Positions 1 through 9,332 of a DNA stretch of 64,000 bases are shown one piece after another; within the stretch, counting starts at the first letter, position 1; every line of letters starts with the position of its first letter. The notes under the pieces are model-generated. The model worked only from the letters and a program-made list of their open reading frames with translations, searched no databases and was not told where the DNA came from. The stretch is from Owenweeksia sp965229445 (lineage in GTDB: Bacteria > Bacteroidota > Bacteroidia > Flavobacteriales > Schleiferiaceae): assembly GCA_965229445.1 (NCBI GenBank), contig OZ245876.1, positions 496,001 to 560,000 of the forward strand. The letters are read 5' to 3'. The translations under genes were made by a program, and so were the position numbers.

Positions 1-2
1 TA

Positions 3-107
3 ATGAGACTGGCATTGCTCGGAACCGCTCTGTACGGATCTGTAGCACTGGGTTTGTCGTTCTCACAGCTCGTGAATAGAACGAGAGATATCAAAATAAA
101 AATATAG
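3..107 (+). CDS. C-terminal fragment of a possible membrane protein (partial)
   Basis: An open frame enters from the left edge and stops at 105-107. The visible 34 residues form one hydrophobic stretch (around ALLGTALYGSVALGLSF) followed by a short basic tail (NRTRDIKIKI), as at the end of an integral membrane protein. An ATG at position 3 is in frame, but the true start is probably outside the window. It converges with rnhB. The family cannot be recognised from this tail, and the frame may simply be open by chance. Confidence 0.35.
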   Translation: MRLALLGTALYGSVALGLSFSQLVNRTRDIKIKI

Positions 108-169
108 GAAGGAATTGCCTTCATGAAGAGTAGGAAAGTTTGCTACAAAATTAATTGAATAGCAGGCCT

Positions 170-210
170 GTGAACAGTTTATGCTAAGCTTTAGCCATTA
201 TGTTGTTCAC
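170..210. terminator. Possible hairpin between convergent genes
   Basis: Arms GTGAACA (170-176) and TGTTCAC (204-210) are perfect inverted repeats, and the loop holds a second short stem (GCTAA/TTAGC). It lies between the convergent left-edge frame and rnhB, where a bidirectional terminator would be expected. There is no clear T-run, so this is tentative. Confidence 0.3.
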
Positions 211-212
211 AA

Positions 213-836
213 TCATTCGTGAATAGTATCTTCTTCACTGGATGCCTGAAAAGCTTTAGTGAAACTCAGGCGATGATGAGGGGTATGGCCATGTCTGTTT
301 AGCGCGGCCAGGTGTGATGCCGTGCCATAACCCTTGTTGTTGATCCAGTCATACACCTCGTAGTCTTGGGCGAGCTTTAACATATACCTATCCCGGTAAG
401 TTTTAGCCAGAATTGAGGCGGCAGCGATGGATTTGAATTTTGCATCACCTTTTATGATGCACCGATGATCAAGGTCATCATATACCTTAAATCTGTTGCC
501 GTCTATTAAGAGCAATTCAGGCTTAATGGCCAGCCGGTCAATAGCGCGATGCATGGCCAATAAGGAGGCTTGGAGGATATTGAGCTGATCAATTTCACGC
601 TGACTGGCCGAACCCACGCCAAAAGCCACGGCATGCTCTTCTATATGCATGCGAAGTTCGTCGCGTTTTGGTTCGGGGATTTTCTTGGAATCGTTGAGGA
701 GTTTGTTTTGATAACCCTGAGGTAGGATTACTGCGGCTGCAAACACCGGTCCTGCCAAACATCCTCTACCTGCTTCATCACATCCTGCTTCAAGCTTGCC
801 TTTCATGAGGTGATTGCGCAAATATTTTCTTTTCAT
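213..836 (-). CDS. rnhB: Ribonuclease HII
   Basis: Endonuclease that cuts RNA in RNA/DNA hybrids and removes misincorporated ribonucleotides from DNA. At 207 residues it has the normal family length. The signature DEAGRG starts at D20-E21, with further acidic residues in LLIDG (about D113) and KGDAK (about D131), which together would form the metal-binding centre; SIAAASILAK follows as in other HII enzymes. The ATG start overlaps the stop of the upstream glycosyltransferase by four bases (ATGA), so the two are probably co-transcribed. An internal ATG ten codons in (MKGKLEAG) is an alternative start. Confidence 0.95.
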   Translation of the reverse strand: MKRKYLRNHLMKGKLEAGCDEAGRGCLAGPVFAAAVILPQGYQNKLLNDSKKIPEPKRDELRMHIEEHAVAFGVGSASQREIDQLNILQASLLAMHRAIDRLAIKPELLLIDGNRFKVYDDLDHRCIIKGDAKFKSIAAASILAKTYRDRYMLKLAQDYEVYDWINNKGYGTASHLAALNRHGHTPHHRLSFTKAFQASSEEDTIHE

Positions 837-1954
837 AACCCCATGGTGTTCTCAATACTGCGCCACATCATTTCAGCCGACCGATCCCAACTAAATTCGC
901 TTGACCGCAATCTCCCTTTGTTGATCAAGTCCTCTTTGGTTTTAGGTTCTTCCACCCGACGCATGGCTTGGGCTATCTGACCTGGATTGTTAGGTTCACA
1001 TAACAGACCTGCATTACCGGCAACCTCAGGCATAGAAGTGGTGGTACTCGTAATTACCGGAACTCCCGCTTTAAATGCTTCGACTATGGGTATGCCAAAT
1101 CCCTCAAAATGAGACACAAAAAGTAGGGATTGACTGGAAGCGAGTACTCTATTTAGTCCTTCTCCCTCCAATCTGCCCGTAAAAATAATGCGGTCCCGGT
1201 AAGCATGGTGCTCGTAGGTAGATTCGATTTCATCATTGAGGAACATCTTTTCTCCAACAATCACAAAACTGGCTTCGCCACCAGAAAAACAGTACTGTTT
1301 AAATGCCTGGAGCATTCCCAAAATGTTCTTTCTGGGACTTAAAGCGCCAATAAATATAAAGTATGGTTTACCATCGGTAAGTTCCTTCCTCACCTGGTCT
1401 TGTTCTACCTGATCTATCGGCTTAAAAAAATCACCGCAGCCATTGTAGACCAGGTCTATTTTGTCTTTTTCGACTTGGTAAGTTTCTGAGATATCCGTTC
1501 TGGAGTATTCGCTTACCGTTGCAATGCGATTAGCTCTGTGTGCATATTTTGGAAAAAAGTGACGGTAATACCAGCCGGCGATTCTGGGTACGTGTTCGGG
1601 GTGATGCTCGAAATTAATGTCGTGAATAACTGCCAGGCTGGTTATGTTGCTGGCGAGAGAAACATAGCCATCCGGAGAAATGAATAAATCAGTGCCCAAC
1701 TTGTTCAATACCGCAGGAATACTGCGCTCAAACCACCAGTACCAAAGTAAAGGATGTCGTGAAGGAGGCCAAACCACTCTGGCATTTATGTTGTCAGAAA
1801 ATATGAATTGCTTGTCGAAGGGTCGATCAAATAAAAAGATCCACTCATGCTCCGGATGCTGTTCCGTGAGCCTCTTAAAGACTTCATAAGTAAACCAGCC
1901 GATGCCCTCTAATTTGTGAGGCAGCAGCAAGCGCGTATTTACAGCGATCTTCAC
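833..1954 (-). CDS. GT4-family glycosyltransferase
   Basis: Retaining glycosyltransferase of the group 1 / GT4 type, 373 residues, expected to transfer a sugar from a nucleotide donor onto a cell-surface glycan in the cytoplasm. The C-terminal Rossmann half carries GALSPRKN and the nucleotide-sugar E-x7-E element within FEGFGIPIVEAF, followed by PVITSTTTSMPEVAGNAG. The start codon is GTG (1952-1954). It diverges from the flippase gene and is translationally coupled to rnhB downstream. The acceptor cannot be deduced; the neighbouring flippase, chain-length and ligase genes suggest O-antigen or capsule assembly. Confidence 0.9.
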   Translation of the reverse strand: MKIAVNTRLLLPHKLEGIGWFTYEVFKRLTEQHPEHEWIFLFDRPFDKQFIFSDNINARVVWPPSRHPLLWYWWFERSIPAVLNKLGTDLFISPDGYVSLASNITSLAVIHDINFEHHPEHVPRIAGWYYRHFFPKYAHRANRIATVSEYSRTDISETYQVEKDKIDLVYNGCGDFFKPIDQVEQDQVRKELTDGKPYFIFIGALSPRKNILGMLQAFKQYCFSGGEASFVIVGEKMFLNDEIESTYEHHAYRDRIIFTGRLEGEGLNRVLASSQSLLFVSHFEGFGIPIVEAFKAGVPVITSTTTSMPEVAGNAGLLCEPNNPGQIAQAMRRVEEPKTKEDLINKGRLRSSEFSWDRSAEMMWRSIENTMGL

Positions 1955-1958
1955 GCTT

Positions 1959-1966
1959 CAAAGATA
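1959..1966 (-). promoter_or_regulatory. Candidate -7 element (TATCTTTG) for the glycosyltransferase
   Basis: On the minus strand TATCTTTG matches the Bacteroidota -7 consensus TAnnTTTG and ends only four bases before the GTG start, which would give a leaderless or nearly leaderless mRNA. No clear -33 TTG at ideal spacing was found. Confidence 0.45.
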
Positions 1967-1981
1967 GCGTCAATAAATATT

Positions 1982-1989
1982 TACCTTTG
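1982..1989 (+). promoter_or_regulatory. Candidate -7 element (TACCTTTG) for the flippase gene
   Basis: TACCTTTG matches TAnnTTTG and lies 15 bases before the ATG at 2005. Together with the minus-strand element at 1959-1966 it makes a compact divergent promoter region. This also argues that the flippase starts at 2005 and not at the in-frame TTG at 1987, which lies inside the motif. Confidence 0.5.
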
Positions 1990-2004
1990 GCTGTCCAATT
2001 TGCC

Positions 2005-3444
2005 ATGCAAAAGAAATTTCTCAGCAGCCTGCTGCTTTTGCTTCTACTGAATGTACTCATCAAACCACTCTGGATCTTTGGTATTGACCTCAGTGTTCAG
2101 AATCGCGTGGGAGCAACAGAGTACGGACTGTATTCTGCTATCTTTAGCTTCACGCTGCTTTTTAATATCATCCTCGATCTTGGCCTCACCCATTATAACA
2201 ATCAGGCCATTGCTAAAAAGCCCAGTGAAATAGCCCGTAACTTTTCAAAACTTACCAGCTTAAAGCTCTTTTTGGGCTTCATCTATTTGGTGGTGGCGCT
2301 TATTCTTGGCTATGCTCTGAATTATACGACGGAAGCATTTAACCTGCTTATGATCCTGGTTCTTAGTCAGATGCTTGCTTCATTTGTTCTGTTCCTAAGG
2401 TCTCACTTAGCGGGATTACACTTGTTCAAAACCGATTCGATAATTAGCGTTTCGGATAAGCTCTTAATGATTATATCCTGTGGAATACTGCTGTTTACCG
2501 ATGTTTTAGAAACCGACTTTACGGTCTGGCATTTTGCCATGGCGCAGCTATTCAGCTATCTGGCTACAGCCATTGTAGCCTTTATTCTGGTGCTAAAGAA
2601 AGCGCGGATTTTTGTGTGGCGATTAAATCTAAATGAGTTCTACTCTAATCTACGTCTCAGTTCTCCTTACGCCCTGCTCATCCTGTTAATGGCTCTATAC
2701 ACGCGGGTAGATAGTGTCATGTTGGAGCAGATTAGTGGTGCGTTTGAAAATGGCATTTATGCTCAAGCATTTCGATTGTTGGATGCTGTGAATCAATTGG
2801 GCTATCTCTTTGCGGTATTATTATTACCGATATTTTCAGGAATGTTTGCCAGAAAGGAAAATGTAAAGGACTTGGTGCGTCTGGCTTTTAGCCTGATTTT
2901 TATCGCGACCATGACGCTGGCACTCTCTGGAATGTTTGCCGCACCCGGAATTATGGCGGCATTATATACTGATCACAGCGAACTTTCAGCCCCGGTATTT
3001 GGATTGTTAATTCTAAGTAGCGTCGCCTTTGGCAGCACCTATGTTTTTGGTACACTATTAACTGCACGCGGTAATTTGAAAGCTCTAAATTACATTGCGG
3101 TAGGGGGATTTGCCATGAACATCGTCTTGAATTTAATACTTATTCCGCGCTATGGTGCTATTGGGGCCGCCACCTCCACCCTGGGTACGCAGTTTCTTAC
3201 CGCCATACTTCAGATGTATTACTCCCTAAAGCTTATAAAAATTAAGTTTCACCGTAATTTCTGGAGCAGACTTTTGGCCTTCACCATCGTTTCTCCAGGA
3301 TTAACGTATAGCATTCATTTTATAGACCGAAGTTGGTTCGTCATCATGATATTTAATATTATGGCGGTGTTAATGGTGGCTGCGATATTCCGCCTACTTA
3401 AGTTGCGCGCAGCAATAGATTTATTTAGCAGCCGTTTCAGGTAG
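2005..3444 (+). CDS. Oligosaccharide flippase (Wzx/MATE-like membrane protein)
   Basis: Polytopic inner-membrane protein of about 479 residues with roughly 12-14 hydrophobic segments, of the polysaccharide biosynthesis / MATE-like flippase group that moves lipid-linked repeat units across the membrane. Typical features are SVQNRVGATEYGLYSAIF near the N terminus (gliding 'G-x-x-x-Y-G' region) and YTRVDSVMLEQISGAFENGIYAQAFRL in the middle. I chose the ATG at 2005 because the upstream TTG overlaps a promoter-like motif. The following Wzz-like and ligase genes support a role in O-antigen or exopolysaccharide export. Confidence 0.88.
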   Translation: MQKKFLSSLLLLLLLNVLIKPLWIFGIDLSVQNRVGATEYGLYSAIFSFTLLFNIILDLGLTHYNNQAIAKKPSEIARNFSKLTSLKLFLGFIYLVVALILGYALNYTTEAFNLLMILVLSQMLASFVLFLRSHLAGLHLFKTDSIISVSDKLLMIISCGILLFTDVLETDFTVWHFAMAQLFSYLATAIVAFILVLKKARIFVWRLNLNEFYSNLRLSSPYALLILLMALYTRVDSVMLEQISGAFENGIYAQAFRLLDAVNQLGYLFAVLLLPIFSGMFARKENVKDLVRLAFSLIFIATMTLALSGMFAAPGIMAALYTDHSELSAPVFGLLILSSVAFGSTYVFGTLLTARGNLKALNYIAVGGFAMNIVLNLILIPRYGAIGAATSTLGTQFLTAILQMYYSLKLIKIKFHRNFWSRLLAFTIVSPGLTYSIHFIDRSWFVIMIFNIMAVLMVAAIFRLLKLRAAIDLFSSRFR

Positions 3445-3465
3445 TTCTCTGTAAGGTCATTATTC

Positions 3466-3473
3466 TATTTTTG
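3466..3473 (+). promoter_or_regulatory. Candidate -7 element (TATTTTTG) before the chain-length gene
   Basis: TATTTTTG fits TAnnTTTG and lies 16 bases before the ATG at 3490, so the chain-length and ligase genes may have their own promoter in addition to read-through from the flippase. Confidence 0.4.
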
Positions 3474-3489
3474 CCCAAAATTTCAATCC

Positions 3490-4530
3490 ATGAATGCCAA
3501 AAAGGATTATGAAAGAGTGTTTGACTCTTCAAACCTGATCGTTTATATCTATAGCTGGCGATGGCCGCTTATTATTGTCACACTGGTGGCTGCAATATTG
3601 GCGGCTGTATTTAGCAGCCCGGTATTCATCAAACCCAAGTATAAGTCCACAGTGACGGTGTTTCCGACCACTACTAACTCTCTATCCAAAGCCTTACTGC
3701 CGCAGCAATTTTCGAGTCGGGGACAGGATATTATGGAGTTTGGCGCCGAAGAGCAGGCGGAACAATTGCTTCAAATTCTCAATTCGGATCAGATAAGAGG
3801 AAGAATTATTGAGAAGTTCGATCTGTTAAAGCATTATGATATTGACACCAGTGGCAAGTATATGCGCACGGAGTTGTATGAAACCTATGATGACAATATT
3901 GAGTATCGCCGCACAGAATTTATGTCAGTAGAAATAAATGTGATGGATACCGATCCGGAGATGGCGGCAGATATAGCCAATGAGATTGTCGTTCTTCTGG
4001 ATGAGGTTAAAAACTCGATACAAAAGGAACGGGCAAAAAAGGGTTTAAATATCATAGAAGGGGAGTATAAGGCCTTGAAAGAAGAGGTGGTTCATTATGA
4101 GGATTCACTCACCAGCTTGCGTTTTAAAGGGGTACATGATTATGAAACTCAGTCGGCCGTGCTCAGTGAACAGCTCGCCACAGCTCTTATTGAAAAGGGA
4201 ACGAATGATCCTGCGGTAGAAGCCATTGAAGCTAAGTTGGATACACTGGCCAAATATGGTGGGGTTTATGTTTCATTGCGGGATGAGCTGCAGTATATGA
4301 AGGAAGAATTGGTGCGCTTAAAAACTAAATTTGATCAGGCCAAGGTGGATGTTTCCGAAAGCTTGCCGGCTACTTTTAAAGTTAACAATGCTTATCCGGC
4401 GGAAAAGAAATCTTATCCAACTCGTTGGCTGATTGTTGCTCTGGCCGGACTGGGAGCTTTTGTGGTTACCCTCATTACTATTTTGGTTTACGATACCATT
4501 AGAGGATCAAGGAAAACCAAAGGCGCTTGA
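3490..4530 (+). CDS. Wzz-type polysaccharide chain-length determinant
   Basis: 346-residue inner-membrane protein with one membrane helix near the N terminus (about residues 24-43, WPLIIVTLVAAILAAVF), a long mostly helical periplasmic part rich in charged residues, and a second helix close to the C terminus (about 311-333, WLIVALAGLGAFVVTLITIL). A conserved YPAEKKSYPTRW precedes the last helix. This is the Wzz / chain-length regulator topology; no cytoplasmic tyrosine kinase domain follows. It sets polymer length with the neighbouring polymerase or ligase. The stop overlaps the next gene's TTG start. Confidence 0.87.
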   Translation: MNAKKDYERVFDSSNLIVYIYSWRWPLIIVTLVAAILAAVFSSPVFIKPKYKSTVTVFPTTTNSLSKALLPQQFSSRGQDIMEFGAEEQAEQLLQILNSDQIRGRIIEKFDLLKHYDIDTSGKYMRTELYETYDDNIEYRRTEFMSVEINVMDTDPEMAADIANEIVVLLDEVKNSIQKERAKKGLNIIEGEYKALKEEVVHYEDSLTSLRFKGVHDYETQSAVLSEQLATALIEKGTNDPAVEAIEAKLDTLAKYGGVYVSLRDELQYMKEELVRLKTKFDQAKVDVSESLPATFKVNNAYPAEKKSYPTRWLIVALAGLGAFVVTLITILVYDTIRGSRKTKGA

Positions 4531-5957
4531 ATTCACTGGCTGACAGATTGACCCATCGCAAAGTAATCCTGCTGGGAATGCTGTTTAGTTTGGTGAATGT
4601 TGGATTTATTGTTACTGAAAATTTCTGGGGTCTGCTCTTACCTCTAGGATTGGCTCTGGTTGCTGCCATAATCCTGTCTTTGGATAAGGTTTTACTATTT
4701 CTGGTTTTTAGCACACCACTCTCAATATTTTATTTTAACCCGGATCTACACATCGGCTTTACCTTACCTACTGAACCCATTCTCTTCGGTATCATGCTCT
4801 TGTTTTTTGTGAAGCTGCTGCATGAAGGAAAGTTTGCCCCGGAGGTAGTAAGGCATCCTATTTCAATTGTAATATTGATTAACCTGCTGTGGTTATTCAT
4901 CACCTCATTTTCCAGTGAGCTGCCTTTTGTGAGTTTTAAATACTTGATTGCCAGGATTTGGTTCGTCTCAGTGTTTTTTTATTTGATGACCCAGTTGATG
5001 AGGCGGCGCAGAAATATGAAATTGTTCTTCTGGCTTTATATGATCCCTCTTTCCGCGGTGGTGATTTACACGATGTATGTGCATGCACAACACGGTTTTA
5101 CCAAAGAAACCTCCACCTGGGTAATGTTCCCATTTTTTAAAGAACACACCAGCTATGGTGCGGTATTGGCCATGTACATTCCTATGGCCTTTATTTTTTC
5201 GTTTGTTGTTAAGCACGGACTAAACAACCGAATTCTGGGCTTCGTCATTTTTACCATTCTCATGGTGGGAGTGATCTTTTCATTTACCAGGGCAGCCTGG
5301 GTTAGTTTGGCGGTAGCTGTGGTAGCGATGACCTTAATTGTGTTTAAGGTGAGGAAGGAAGTACTGGTTGTCATGGTGCTGGCCGGCATGCTTTGGTTAT
5401 GGTCCAATAGTGCGGATTTGATGGCTCGTTTCGAGCGAAATGAGCAAGTAAGCAGTGATAACTTAACCGAGCATGTTGAGTCCATTTCAAATATCTCTAC
5501 AGATGCCAGCAATTTGGAGCGCGTAAACCGATGGAAGTCCGCGTTTAGAATGTTTAATGAACGCCCCTGGCTGGGGCATGGGCCTGGTACATATATGTTT
5601 CTTTATGCACCTTATCAGAAACCTCATGAAAAGACCATCATAAGCACCAATGCCGGTGATATGGGGAATGCACACAGCGAATATATTGGTCCATTGGCTG
5701 AAACCGGTTTTCCGGGAATGCTCAGTGTTTTAGCAATCGTGATCGTGAGTATTCTATATGGGATTAAGGTGTATTATAAGACGGATGATCATGAGTTGAA
5801 GTACATAGCTCTCGCAGCGGTGTTAGGACTGATCACCTACTGGACACATGGATTTTTGAATAATTTTCTGGAAATGGATAAAGCCGCCTGCCCGGTTTGG
5901 GGTTTCTCCGCCCTTTTGGTTGTTCTGGATACTTATAAGCTCCCTCCTCAACCTTAA
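4527..5957 (+). CDS. O-antigen ligase / polymerase family membrane protein
   Basis: 476-residue protein with about a dozen hydrophobic segments. The RPWLGHGPGTY segment followed by the large periplasmic loop with NAHSEYIGPLAETGFPGML is the hallmark of the WaaL/RfaL O-antigen ligase-like (Wzy_C) domain, where the loop histidine takes part in glycan transfer. It joins polysaccharide to lipid A core or polymerises repeat units. The start is a TTG overlapping the upstream stop (TTGA); the next in-frame ATG would remove 17 residues including basic residues before the first helix. Operon mate of the chain-length protein. Confidence 0.87.
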   Translation: MNSLADRLTHRKVILLGMLFSLVNVGFIVTENFWGLLLPLGLALVAAIILSLDKVLLFLVFSTPLSIFYFNPDLHIGFTLPTEPILFGIMLLFFVKLLHEGKFAPEVVRHPISIVILINLLWLFITSFSSELPFVSFKYLIARIWFVSVFFYLMTQLMRRRRNMKLFFWLYMIPLSAVVIYTMYVHAQHGFTKETSTWVMFPFFKEHTSYGAVLAMYIPMAFIFSFVVKHGLNNRILGFVIFTILMVGVIFSFTRAAWVSLAVAVVAMTLIVFKVRKEVLVVMVLAGMLWLWSNSADLMARFERNEQVSSDNLTEHVESISNISTDASNLERVNRWKSAFRMFNERPWLGHGPGTYMFLYAPYQKPHEKTIISTNAGDMGNAHSEYIGPLAETGFPGMLSVLAIVIVSILYGIKVYYKTDDHELKYIALAAVLGLITYWTHGFLNNFLEMDKAACPVWGFSALLVVLDTYKLPPQP

Positions 5958-6150
5958 ACAAAGGTCAATTATTGTTTAACTTTTTTTCAGGGGTCAATAT
6001 TCGCCCTTGATCTCAATGCTGGCCTGCATTAGTTGTACCGTGATGAAGAATTTTTCACAACGTAAAATGTTAAAATTCATTACCTAGTTAACAGTATATT
6101 AAGAAATATTTAACAACTTAGTCTTCGGATAACCTATACACTATATAACT

Positions 6151-9100
6151 ATGCGAACACTTAAGTTGTTGCTGGTCATGGTATTAGCTACTTGTACCCA
6201 GCTAGCAATGGCCCAACTAAAGACTGTTACGGGAACAGTCACAGGGTCAGAAGGACCAATTCCCGGAGTCGCCGTTGTCGAAAAAGGAACAACCAACGGA
6301 GTTGTTACGGATCGAAACGGTAAGTACTCAATCCAAGTAGAAAGCGATGATGCTGTATTGGATTTTACAGCTATCGGCTATCATGCAGTTGAGAAATCTG
6401 TTAAGGGCAAATCAGTAATTGATGTAGCTCTGGAAGTGGCAGAAGAACAATTGGATGAAGTGGTAGTAACCGCTCTTGGTATATCAAGGGAAAAGCGAAC
6501 CCTTGGTTATGCAGTAAGCGAAATCAGTGACGAGGAAGTGCGGCAATCCGGAGAAAACAATGTGATCCAATCTCTGGCTGGTAAAGCCCCTGGAGTTTGG
6601 GTTAATTCTGCCGGCGGTACCCCCGGAGCCTCAAGTAAGATCCTGATTCGTGGTAACGCTACCTTTACCGGGCAGAACCAGCCGTTGATTGTTATTGATG
6701 GTGTACCTATTGATAACACCACTACTCAAACCACTGCTGGGGATTATCCTTTTAATCAGAATCTATCAGGTGTTAACAATGCCAACCGGGCAGTTGATAT
6801 TAACCCGGATGATATTGAATCTGTTACGGTTCTTAAAGGTCCTGCCGCAGCGGCGCTTTACGGAGCACGGGCTGGTAACGGTGCCATCATCTATACCACC
6901 AAGCGTGGTCACTATGGCAGAGGTAAGTACCTGGGTGTAACCGTATCGCAGGAGTTGACCTTTAATCAGGTGAACAAGCTTCCGGAATTGCAATCTAAAT
7001 ATGCTCAGGGTGTTGGTGGCGGAACACCGGCAGGTGATGCTGCGGCAACCTTTATAGAGGGAGACCCTGGACCGGATAATACTTATTTCACAGCTGATGA
7101 TATTAGTATTGGAACATCCTCAAGCTGGGGTCCTACAGTAAGTTCTTTAGGAAGATCTTCTGTTGACAATCCAGGCAATTTCTTTCAAACCGGCGTTTCA
7201 TCCAACACAAACGTAGCCATCACGGGAGGTAATGATCGTTCTAGAGTTCGTTTGGGTTTAGGATACCTGAACGATAAAGGAATGGTTCCTAATACCAGCT
7301 ATGGTAGATTTTCTGTTCGATTGACTGCAGACACCAGATTGAGCGATAAAGTTCAGGTGGGTGGTACAGTGAACTTTATTAACAGTAAACAAGTTGCCGC
7401 GCAAAACGGTAGTAACCTGGGTGGAATAATGTTGGGTCTTCTAAGAGCTCCTGCGAGCTACAATATCGACCCGTACCAGTATGACAATGGAAACCAGAGA
7501 ACTTATTTTGCGTTTTATGACAATCCTTATTTTACGGCATATGAAAACCCTTTCACCAGTAATGTGAATCGGGTATTAGGTAATATTTATGCGGAGTACG
7601 ATCCAGCTGATTGGTTGGGATTTGACTACCGGGTAGGGGTTGATGCTTATTCAGATTTCCGTGAGCAGCGCTATGCAATTTCATCATTTGGAGATGATAT
7701 TGGCGGTGTTGGGCAGGTGAATCAAAACTCACTGTCCAACCTCGACTTCTATCAGGATATCGTTGCTAACTTTCATGTAGATATTAACGAAGATTTGAAG
7801 TTTAACGGTTTTGTTGGCCACAATATCACCTTGAAGCGATTTAATGATCGGTTCTCACGAGGAAGAATTTTGGCTATCCCAGGTTTCTACAATCTTGCGA
7901 ATGCGTCTGACTTGTATGCGTCTAATGCAGTTGAAGAGATTAATACAACCGCCTTCTTCGGTCAGGCTGAGTTTGAGTGGAAAAGGATGCTGTATTTAAC
8001 CTTAACAGGTAGAAATGAAATCAGCTCTACCTTTGAGTTGGATAACAACAGTTTCTTCTATCCTTCAGCTGCATTGTCCTTTGTCTTCACCGAAGCATGG
8101 GACGGACGCCCTGAGTGGTTAGAATTTGGTAAACTGCGCTACAGCTACGCACAAGTAGGTATCTCTCCGATTCCTTATTCTACCCGTACGCTTTATTCAT
8201 CACAAATCTTCACCGATGGATTCACCGATGGATTGAGTTTCCCCTATCTGGGTCAAAACGGATTCGGAATTGATGATATTCTTTTTACTTCTGATCTTAA
8301 ACCTGAGCGCCAAACCGGTAATGAGTTTGGTTTAAACACCATATTGTTTGGAGGTTTAATTGACCTGGATGTTACCTGGTATCGTCAGGTTACCAGTGAT
8401 GCACTTCTGTACCAGCCTTTGGCAGAGTCATCTGGTTTTACCGATGCTTATGTTAATGGTGGAGAGATTGAGAACAAAGGTTGGGAAGTTGCGCTAGGTA
8501 TCAATGCCATTCGCAAAGACAACTTTAGCTGGACAATAAATGCAAACTGGTCTCGTAACAGAAGTGAAGTGTTGAAGCTAGTGCCGGGTGTAGACCAGTT
8601 TAGCATCGAATCAGCCTTTACATCAATCGGATCCTTTGCCATAGTTGGTCAGCCATACGGTGCCTTCTTTGGTACGGTTTGGGAAAGAGACAATAGCGGA
8701 AATCTGTTGATTAATGCCAATGGCCTGCCATTCCAGGCAGCAACTACCGAGGGTGTTGGTGACCCCAACCCAGATTGGCTTGCTGGTATCCGTAACACCT
8801 TTACCTATCGCAATCTTACATTCTCCTTCTTCTTCGATATTCGTCAGGGTGGAAGTATTTACAATGGTACTTACGCTCGTTTGAATAACCTGGGACGTAC
8901 GCTAGAATCAGAAGATCGTGACAGAACCTATCTAATTGAAGGTGTTTACGCAGAAGGAACCATTATCAATGGTCAGGATGTAAGTGGGCAACAGAATACA
9001 ACTGAAGTTAACGCTATCGATTACTACCGTCGGTATGTTGGTGATGCAGGTGGTGCCGCAGAGCAATTTGTTGAAGATGGTGGCTGGGTGCGTCTGCGTG

Positions 9101-9321
9101 ACGTCAACCTGGGATACCGGTTTAACCTGGATGAGAGCAGCATAGGTATTCAGTATGTTGAGCTTTCATTTACTGGTCGTAACCTTCTCTTAATCACAGA
9201 CTACAAAGGAGTTGATCCCGAAACCAGTTTAACTGGTGCCGGTTCAAACATTGGCGGTCTAGATTACTTCAATAACCCGGGTGCTCGTTCATACATCTTC
9301 GGAGTAAAATTCGCATTCTAA
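6151..9321 (+). CDS. SusC/RagA-type TonB-dependent outer-membrane transporter
   Basis: 1056-residue TonB-linked channel. A signal peptide (MRTLKLLLVMVLATCTQLAMAQ) is followed by a carboxypeptidase-D-like domain (TVTGTVTGSEGPIPGVAV...VTDRNGKYSI), a TonB-box-like stretch (about residues 102-108, LDEVVVTALG), the plug domain with IRGNATFTGQNQPLIVIDGVPI and VLKGPAAAALYGARAGNGAIIYTT, then a long beta-barrel ending in a terminal Phe. It imports a nutrient together with its SusD partner 11 bp downstream, powered by TonB-ExbBD. No degradative enzyme, sigma factor or anti-sigma factor adjoins the pair, so the substrate (glycan, peptide or other) is open. Confidence 0.96.
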   Translation: MRTLKLLLVMVLATCTQLAMAQLKTVTGTVTGSEGPIPGVAVVEKGTTNGVVTDRNGKYSIQVESDDAVLDFTAIGYHAVEKSVKGKSVIDVALEVAEEQLDEVVVTALGISREKRTLGYAVSEISDEEVRQSGENNVIQSLAGKAPGVWVNSAGGTPGASSKILIRGNATFTGQNQPLIVIDGVPIDNTTTQTTAGDYPFNQNLSGVNNANRAVDINPDDIESVTVLKGPAAAALYGARAGNGAIIYTTKRGHYGRGKYLGVTVSQELTFNQVNKLPELQSKYAQGVGGGTPAGDAAATFIEGDPGPDNTYFTADDISIGTSSSWGPTVSSLGRSSVDNPGNFFQTGVSSNTNVAITGGNDRSRVRLGLGYLNDKGMVPNTSYGRFSVRLTADTRLSDKVQVGGTVNFINSKQVAAQNGSNLGGIMLGLLRAPASYNIDPYQYDNGNQRTYFAFYDNPYFTAYENPFTSNVNRVLGNIYAEYDPADWLGFDYRVGVDAYSDFREQRYAISSFGDDIGGVGQVNQNSLSNLDFYQDIVANFHVDINEDLKFNGFVGHNITLKRFNDRFSRGRILAIPGFYNLANASDLYASNAVEEINTTAFFGQAEFEWKRMLYLTLTGRNEISSTFELDNNSFFYPSAALSFVFTEAWDGRPEWLEFGKLRYSYAQVGISPIPYSTRTLYSSQIFTDGFTDGLSFPYLGQNGFGIDDILFTSDLKPERQTGNEFGLNTILFGGLIDLDVTWYRQVTSDALLYQPLAESSGFTDAYVNGGEIENKGWEVALGINAIRKDNFSWTINANWSRNRSEVLKLVPGVDQFSIESAFTSIGSFAIVGQPYGAFFGTVWERDNSGNLLINANGLPFQAATTEGVGDPNPDWLAGIRNTFTYRNLTFSFFFDIRQGGSIYNGTYARLNNLGRTLESEDRDRTYLIEGVYAEGTIINGQDVSGQQNTTEVNAIDYYRRYVGDAGGAAEQFVEDGGWVRLRDVNLGYRFNLDESSIGIQYVELSFTGRNLLLITDYKGVDPETSLTGAGSNIGGLDYFNNPGARSYIFGVKFAF

Positions 9322-9332
9322 ATAGATCAGCA